Source: Actinomadura madurae (lineage in GTDB: Bacteria; Actinomycetota; Actinomycetes; Streptosporangiales; Streptosporangiaceae). From it: a stretch of DNA of 64,000 bases. Shown piece by piece: positions 60,572 to 64,000 of the stretch. Below the pieces are notes generated by a model that worked only from the letters and a program-made list of their open reading frames with translations, did not search any database and was not told where the DNA came from. A program made the position numbers and the translations under genes. The stretch is taken from NCBI RefSeq assembly GCF_900115095.1, contig NZ_FOVH01000007.1, positions 62,001-126,000 of the forward strand. Direction: 5' to 3'. Numbering within the stretch: position 1 is the stretch's first letter; every line of letters starts with the position of its first letter.

Positions 60572-61692
60572 CCGGCTCCCCCGTCCTTCGCCAAGGGCGC
60601 ATCCGCCCGCCCGGTCCCGGCGCCGCCCGTCACCAGCTCGCCGTCGCGGTAGAGCAGGACGCGCCCGGGACGGGGACGCGCCCACCCCTCGGCGTAGGGC
60701 CGCGTTTCGAACCCCTCCCCCACGACGACCCGCACGGACTCGCCGTCCACGTCCAGGGTCACGAGCGAAGAGCCGCCGAGGTTCTCCACGACGGAGACCC
60801 TCCCGCCGAGTGCGGCGTCCTCCGGCTCGGTGCTGAAATCCATATATTCGGGACGTACCCCGTACACGACCTCCTCCCCGTCCCGCACCAGCCCGCGCGC
60901 CTCGTCCGGGAGGGGCAGCTCCGTGCCGCCGACGGCGACGAGCCCGTTCCGGACCGTCCCCGGCAGCAGGTTCATGGGCGTCGAGCCGATGAACGAGGCC
61001 ACGAAGAGGTTGGCCGGACGCCGGAACACCTCGGCCGGGGTCCCGATCTGCCGGATCACGCCCTTCTCCATCACCGCGATCCGGTCGGCGAGCGCCAGGG
61101 CCTCCGCCTGGTCGTGCGTGACGAAGACGGTGGTGACGGCGAACCGGTACTGGAACCGCTTGAGGAACGTGCGGGCCTCCAGCCGGAGCCGGGCGTCCAG
61201 GTTCGACAGGGGCTCGTCCAGCAGGAGGACGTCCGGGTTCGCCACCAGGGCCCGGGCCAGCGCGACCCGCTGCTGCTGGCCCCCGGACAGCTCCCCGGGC
61301 CGCCGGTGGGTCAGCTCCTTCAGGCCGAGCTGCCCGATCGCGTCGGCGGCGCGCCGGTACCGTTCGGCGCGGCCCATCTTCGCGATCCGCAGCGGGTAGG
61401 CGACGTTGTCCCGGACGGTCATGTGCGGGAACAGCGCGTAGTCCTGGAACACCATGCCGACGCCGCGCCGTCCCGGCTGGAGCCGCGTCACGTCCCGGTC
61501 GCCGATGCCGATCGTGCCGCGCGTCGCCGCCTCCAGGCCCGCGATGGTGCGGAGCAGCGTCGTCTTGCCGCAGCCGGACGGTCCGAGCAGCGCGAAGAAC
61601 TCGCCGTCCGCCACGTCGAGGTTGAGGGCGTCCAGCGCCAGGACGCCCCCCGGGTAGACCTTCGTCAGCTTCTGGATGGTGATGCCCGGCAT
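60568..61692 (-). CDS. ABC sugar transporter ATPase (MalK/UgpC-like)
   Basis: ATPase of 374 residues from ATG 61692, which shares one base with the previous stop (TGATG). Walker A LLGPSGCGKTTLLR, Q-loop VFQDYALFPHMTV, signature ELSGGQQQRVALARAL, Walker B LLLDEPLSNLDARL, switch His in VFVTHDQAEALAL. A regulatory TOBE/MalK-type domain follows (about residues 240-374). It drives the two permeases encoded upstream. MalK-like ATPases are sometimes shared by several importers. Confidence 0.94.
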   Translation of the reverse strand: MPGITIQKLTKVYPGGVLALDALNLDVADGEFFALLGPSGCGKTTLLRTIAGLEAATRGTIGIGDRDVTRLQPGRRGVGMVFQDYALFPHMTVRDNVAYPLRIAKMGRAERYRRAADAIGQLGLKELTHRRPGELSGGQQQRVALARALVANPDVLLLDEPLSNLDARLRLEARTFLKRFQYRFAVTTVFVTHDQAEALALADRIAVMEKGVIRQIGTPAEVFRRPANLFVASFIGSTPMNLLPGTVRNGLVAVGGTELPLPDEARGLVRDGEEVVYGVRPEYMDFSTEPEDAALGGRVSVVENLGGSSLVTLDVDGESVRVVVGEGFETRPYAEGWARPRPGRVLLYRDGELVTGGAGTGRADAPLAKDGGAG

Positions 61693-62519
61693 CAGCGCTT
61701 GATCCCTCCGTGGAAGCGGAACCCGTACCGGCGGCTCACGAACAGGTACATGAGCACCACCGGCAGGGAGTACAGCAGCGAGAAGGTGGAGATCAAGGCC
61801 AGGTCCGGCTGGCCGCCCTCGGTGTAGAACGTGTACATGATCACCGAGGCGGGCGCCTTGTCCGGATCGCGCAGCAGCAGGAACGGCATCAGGAAGTCGC
61901 CCCAGACCTGCGCGACCGTCCACACCGTGACGGTGGCGAGGCCCGGCCGGATGACCGGGACGACCACGTGCCGCAGGATCTGCAGCGGCGACGCCCCGAA
62001 CACCCGCGCGGCCTCCTCGTAGGACGTGGGCGTCGCGTCGGTGAAGTCCTTCAGCAGGAAGATCGCCGCCGGGAGCAGCCCGCCGGTCAGCACCAGGACC
62101 ACGCCCAGCCGCGAGTCGATCAGGTGCAGGTTGAAGGCCAGCAGGAAGACCGGCACCATCGCCGCGGTGCCGGTGATGATGGACGACAGCAGGAGCAGGA
62201 CGTAGAGGAGCACGTCCCGCCCGGGCACCCGGACCCGGCTCAGCGCGTACGCGGCGAGCGCCGCGGACGTGACGACGAGCGCGGCCGTCCCGGCCGCCAG
62301 CAGCACCGAGTTGCGCAGCGAGGCCAGCGCGTACGGGTTGTCCATCAGGACCTGGAAGTTGTGCAGGGTGAACTCGGGCACCGACGCCGCGATGCCCGGG
62401 TTCGCGTCGAACGGCGCGAACGCCAGCCAGAGCAGCGGGAGCGCGAAGAACCCGAGGACGGCCGAGACGAACGTGGCCAGCCCGAGCCTGCGGAGCACCT
62501 CCCGGACGGTCTCGTTCAC
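61692..62519 (-). CDS. ABC sugar transporter permease (MalG-like)
   Basis: Inner-membrane permease of 275 residues from GTG 62519, overlapping the previous gene stop as GTGA. Six membrane helices, including LATFVSAVLGFFALPLLWLA and a first periplasmic loop with SVPEFTLHNFQVLMDNPYAL. The coupling segment SYEEAARVFGASPLQILRHVVVPVIRPGL (E-A-A-x3-G) contacts the ATPase, and the C-terminus ends FVSRRYGFRFHGGIKR, typical of MalG-type permeases. Confidence 0.93.
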   Translation of the reverse strand: MNETVREVLRRLGLATFVSAVLGFFALPLLWLAFAPFDANPGIAASVPEFTLHNFQVLMDNPYALASLRNSVLLAAGTAALVVTSAALAAYALSRVRVPGRDVLLYVLLLLSSIITGTAAMVPVFLLAFNLHLIDSRLGVVLVLTGGLLPAAIFLLKDFTDATPTSYEEAARVFGASPLQILRHVVVPVIRPGLATVTVWTVAQVWGDFLMPFLLLRDPDKAPASVIMYTFYTEGGQPDLALISTFSLLYSLPVVLMYLFVSRRYGFRFHGGIKR

Positions 62520-63460
62520 GCGGCGGCCTCCTTCGTCCCGCGGGCGCGCAGGGCCCGCAGGTAGACCAGCGCGATCACCAGGTTGATCAGGATCATCAGC
62601 AGCGAGACGGCGGCGCCGAAGCCGAGCCGGCCGTCGCCGAGCGCCGTCCGGTACACGTACACCGACATGATCTCCGAGCGCCCGTCCGGGCCGCCGGCGG
62701 TGATCAGGAACGGGGTGAAGTCGTTGAACGTCCACAGGCTGATCAGCAGCAGGCTCGTCAGGACGTGCCCGCGGATGCGCGGGAGGACCGCGTCCCGCAG
62801 CGTCTGCCAGGTGGAGGCGCCCGCGAGCCGCGCCGTCTCCAGATGGGACGGCGGGACGGTCCCGATCGCCGCGCCGTAGAGCATCATCGAGAACGCGGTA
62901 CCGCGCCAGACGTTGAACACGATGACGCACGCCATCGGATGGTCGAGCAGCCACGCCGTGCCCGGCGTCCCGAACAGGGCGTTGAGGGTGCCGCCGTCGC
63001 GGTCGAGCAGCGCGATCCAGAGGAACGCGATGACCGAGGACGGCAGGATCCACGCGAGCAGGACCAGGCCCTCGACCAGCCGCCTGACCAGGCCTGACCG
63101 GTCGCGCATGACCCACGCGATCGCGAACCCGAGGACGGTCTGGCCGATCACCGCCGAGCCGAGCACGAACTGGAGCGTCAGCCAGAGCGACCGGTGGAAG
63201 TCCCCGTCGCCGAGTGCCTCCCGGTAGTTGGCGGTCCCGGTCACCTGCGGCTCGCTGGCCGCGATGCCGGTGAGCCGGTAGTCGGTCGCGCCCAGGTAGA
63301 GCGTCCAGAGCGCCGGGAAGACAAGGAACACCGCGATGAGCACCAGCGCGGGCGCGACGAACGCGGCGGCGCGTCCCCTGCCCAGCCCGGCCGCGTCGTC
63401 CCCGGCGGACGGCGCGGCCGGGACCGTGACGTCAGCGCGGGGCGACGTGGGCGGCGCCAC
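62516..63460 (-). CDS. ABC sugar transporter permease (MalF/UgpA-like)
   Basis: Permease of 314 residues with six membrane helices after a 30-residue polar N-terminus. The first helix is AAFVAPALVLIAVFLVFPALWTLYLG; the coupling loop is HLETARLAGASTWQTLRDAVLPRIRGH (E-T-A-x3-G-A). The VFNVWRGTAFSMMLYGAAI segment precedes it. The gene overlaps the binding-protein gene by 29 bases and the next permease by four, so the importer is tightly coupled. Confidence 0.93.
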   Translation of the reverse strand: MAPPTSPRADVTVPAAPSAGDDAAGLGRGRAAAFVAPALVLIAVFLVFPALWTLYLGATDYRLTGIAASEPQVTGTANYREALGDGDFHRSLWLTLQFVLGSAVIGQTVLGFAIAWVMRDRSGLVRRLVEGLVLLAWILPSSVIAFLWIALLDRDGGTLNALFGTPGTAWLLDHPMACVIVFNVWRGTAFSMMLYGAAIGTVPPSHLETARLAGASTWQTLRDAVLPRIRGHVLTSLLLISLWTFNDFTPFLITAGGPDGRSEIMSVYVYRTALGDGRLGFGAAVSLLMILINLVIALVYLRALRARGTKEAAA

Positions 63461-64000
63461 CGACGATCCCTTCGAGCTTCCTGGCGTACTCGGCGGCGGC
63501 CTGGTCCGGGCTCTTGCCCGACACCACGGCGGCGGTGGCCTCCTGCAGAGCCGTCGACACCTGCGGATACACGGCGAGACCCGGGCGGTAGGACGTGACC
63601 GGGAGCACCTTCTCCGACACGAACCTCAGGAACGGGTCGCCCGCGAGAATCTCCGTGTTGACGTCCGTCCGGGACGTGATCTCGGGCGTGCCGGCCGTCC
63701 GCGCCTTCACCATCTCCGGCGAGTTCATGAACGCCAGCAGCTCGAACGCCTGCTGCGGGTACTCGGTGTTCGGGTTCAGGACGGTCACCGATCCGCCCGA
63801 CATGCTCACGAACGACTGCCCGCGCACGCCCTTGCCCGGCGAGACGGCGGGGATCAGCGCGTAGCCGACGTCCTGGTCGCGGGTCCTCATCTTCGCGACG
63901 CCGGTCTTCGGGTTGAGGACGTCCCGCCAGAAGTAGTCGCCCTCGAACAGGATTCCGATCTTGCCCGCGGCGAACTCCTCGAACGACTTGTCGCGTCCCT
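63432..64000 (-). CDS. ABC sugar transporter substrate-binding protein, C-terminal part
   Basis: About 189 C-terminal residues of a family 1 (MalE-like) binding protein; the start lies beyond the right edge. Visible segments: SFEEFAAGKIGILFEGDYFW, VSPGKGVRGQSFVSMSGGSV, YPQQAFELLAFMNSPEMVKA and ATAAVVSGKSPDQAAAEYARKLEGIVG, the typical final helices. It delivers the sugar ligand to the two permeases. With the GH38 enzyme in the operon, an alpha-mannoside or mannose-rich oligosaccharide is the likely ligand (inference). Confidence 0.9.
   Translation of the reverse strand, partial: GRDKSFEEFAAGKIGILFEGDYFWRDVLNPKTGVAKMRTRDQDVGYALIPAVSPGKGVRGQSFVSMSGGSVTVLNPNTEYPQQAFELLAFMNSPEMVKARTAGTPEITSRTDVNTEILAGDPFLRFVSEKVLPVTSYRPGLAVYPQVSTALQEATAAVVSGKSPDQAAAEYARKLEGIVGGAAHVAPR

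Noticed and set aside
1..64000. CRISPR arrays or tandem direct-repeat arrays
   Set aside because: No regularly spaced repeats were seen; only a two-copy 11-bp repeat at 36379-36400.

Overview
The window is GC-rich actinobacterial chromosome. Pointers are GTG starts behind strong Shine-Dalgarno sites, GTGA/ATGA stop-start overlaps, an SsgB-type sporulation protein of 137 residues, F420-type LLM oxidoreductases, a polyphosphate glucokinase and a P450-type [3Fe-4S] ferredoxin. A sporulating actinomycete such as a Thermomonosporaceae/Streptosporangiales member fits best; the genus is inference.

Left part (1-9.9 kb): signalling and efflux. It holds a TetR C-terminus, a kinase/OmpR-regulator pair, a lipoprotein alpha/beta hydrolase, a stranded TetR C-terminal scrap, an MMPL exporter followed by an OmpR regulator and a kinase broken by a frameshift, and a MarR regulator facing the stump of a medium-chain oxidoreductase across a tandem operator.

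Centre (10.1-42.3 kb): a large catabolic locus of about 28 genes in divergent and overlapping operons. It contains P450, ferredoxin, ferredoxin reductase, a Baeyer-Villiger-type monooxygenase, an LLM oxidoreductase, four SDRs, ALDH, acyl-CoA synthetase, two CaiB-type CoA transferase genes (one a tandem fusion), two acyl-CoA dehydrogenases, two MaoC-like hydratases, a cysteine-less thiolase-like protein with a DUF35 partner, a MenB/BadI-like hydratase, a CitE-like lyase, a true thiolase, a second crotonase, an amidohydrolase, a FadR-type GntR regulator and an oligopeptide-type ABC transporter. The logic is oxygenation of a cyclic or branched skeleton, oxidation to an acid, CoA activation, dehydrogenation/hydration, retro-aldol or hydrolytic C-C cleavage, then beta-oxidation. 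The substrate cannot be read from sequence; an alicyclic, terpenoid or steroid-like compound is my inference. Three divergent or promoter regions share an AT-rich palindromic element (CTATG...CATAG).

Right of this (42.3-52.1 kb) lies a disturbed stretch: decayed fragments, a TetR gene, a PucR-type regulator divergent from a single-chain 1154-residue indolepyruvate ferredoxin oxidoreductase, then a row of truncated genes (acyl-CoA ligase with internal deletion, SDR tail, integrase C-terminus) ending at a tRNA-Val(CAC). This looks like the scar of a tRNA-targeted integrative element.

Final part (52.2-64 kb): housekeeping and sugar genes. These are a TIGR02611-type membrane protein, ssgB, sthA, a TetR/SMR efflux pair, polyphosphate glucokinase, and a minus-strand operon with an ABC sugar importer (binding protein, two permeases, MalK-like ATPase), a PHP-type phosphoesterase and a GH38 alpha-mannosidase, probably for uptake and breakdown of mannosides.
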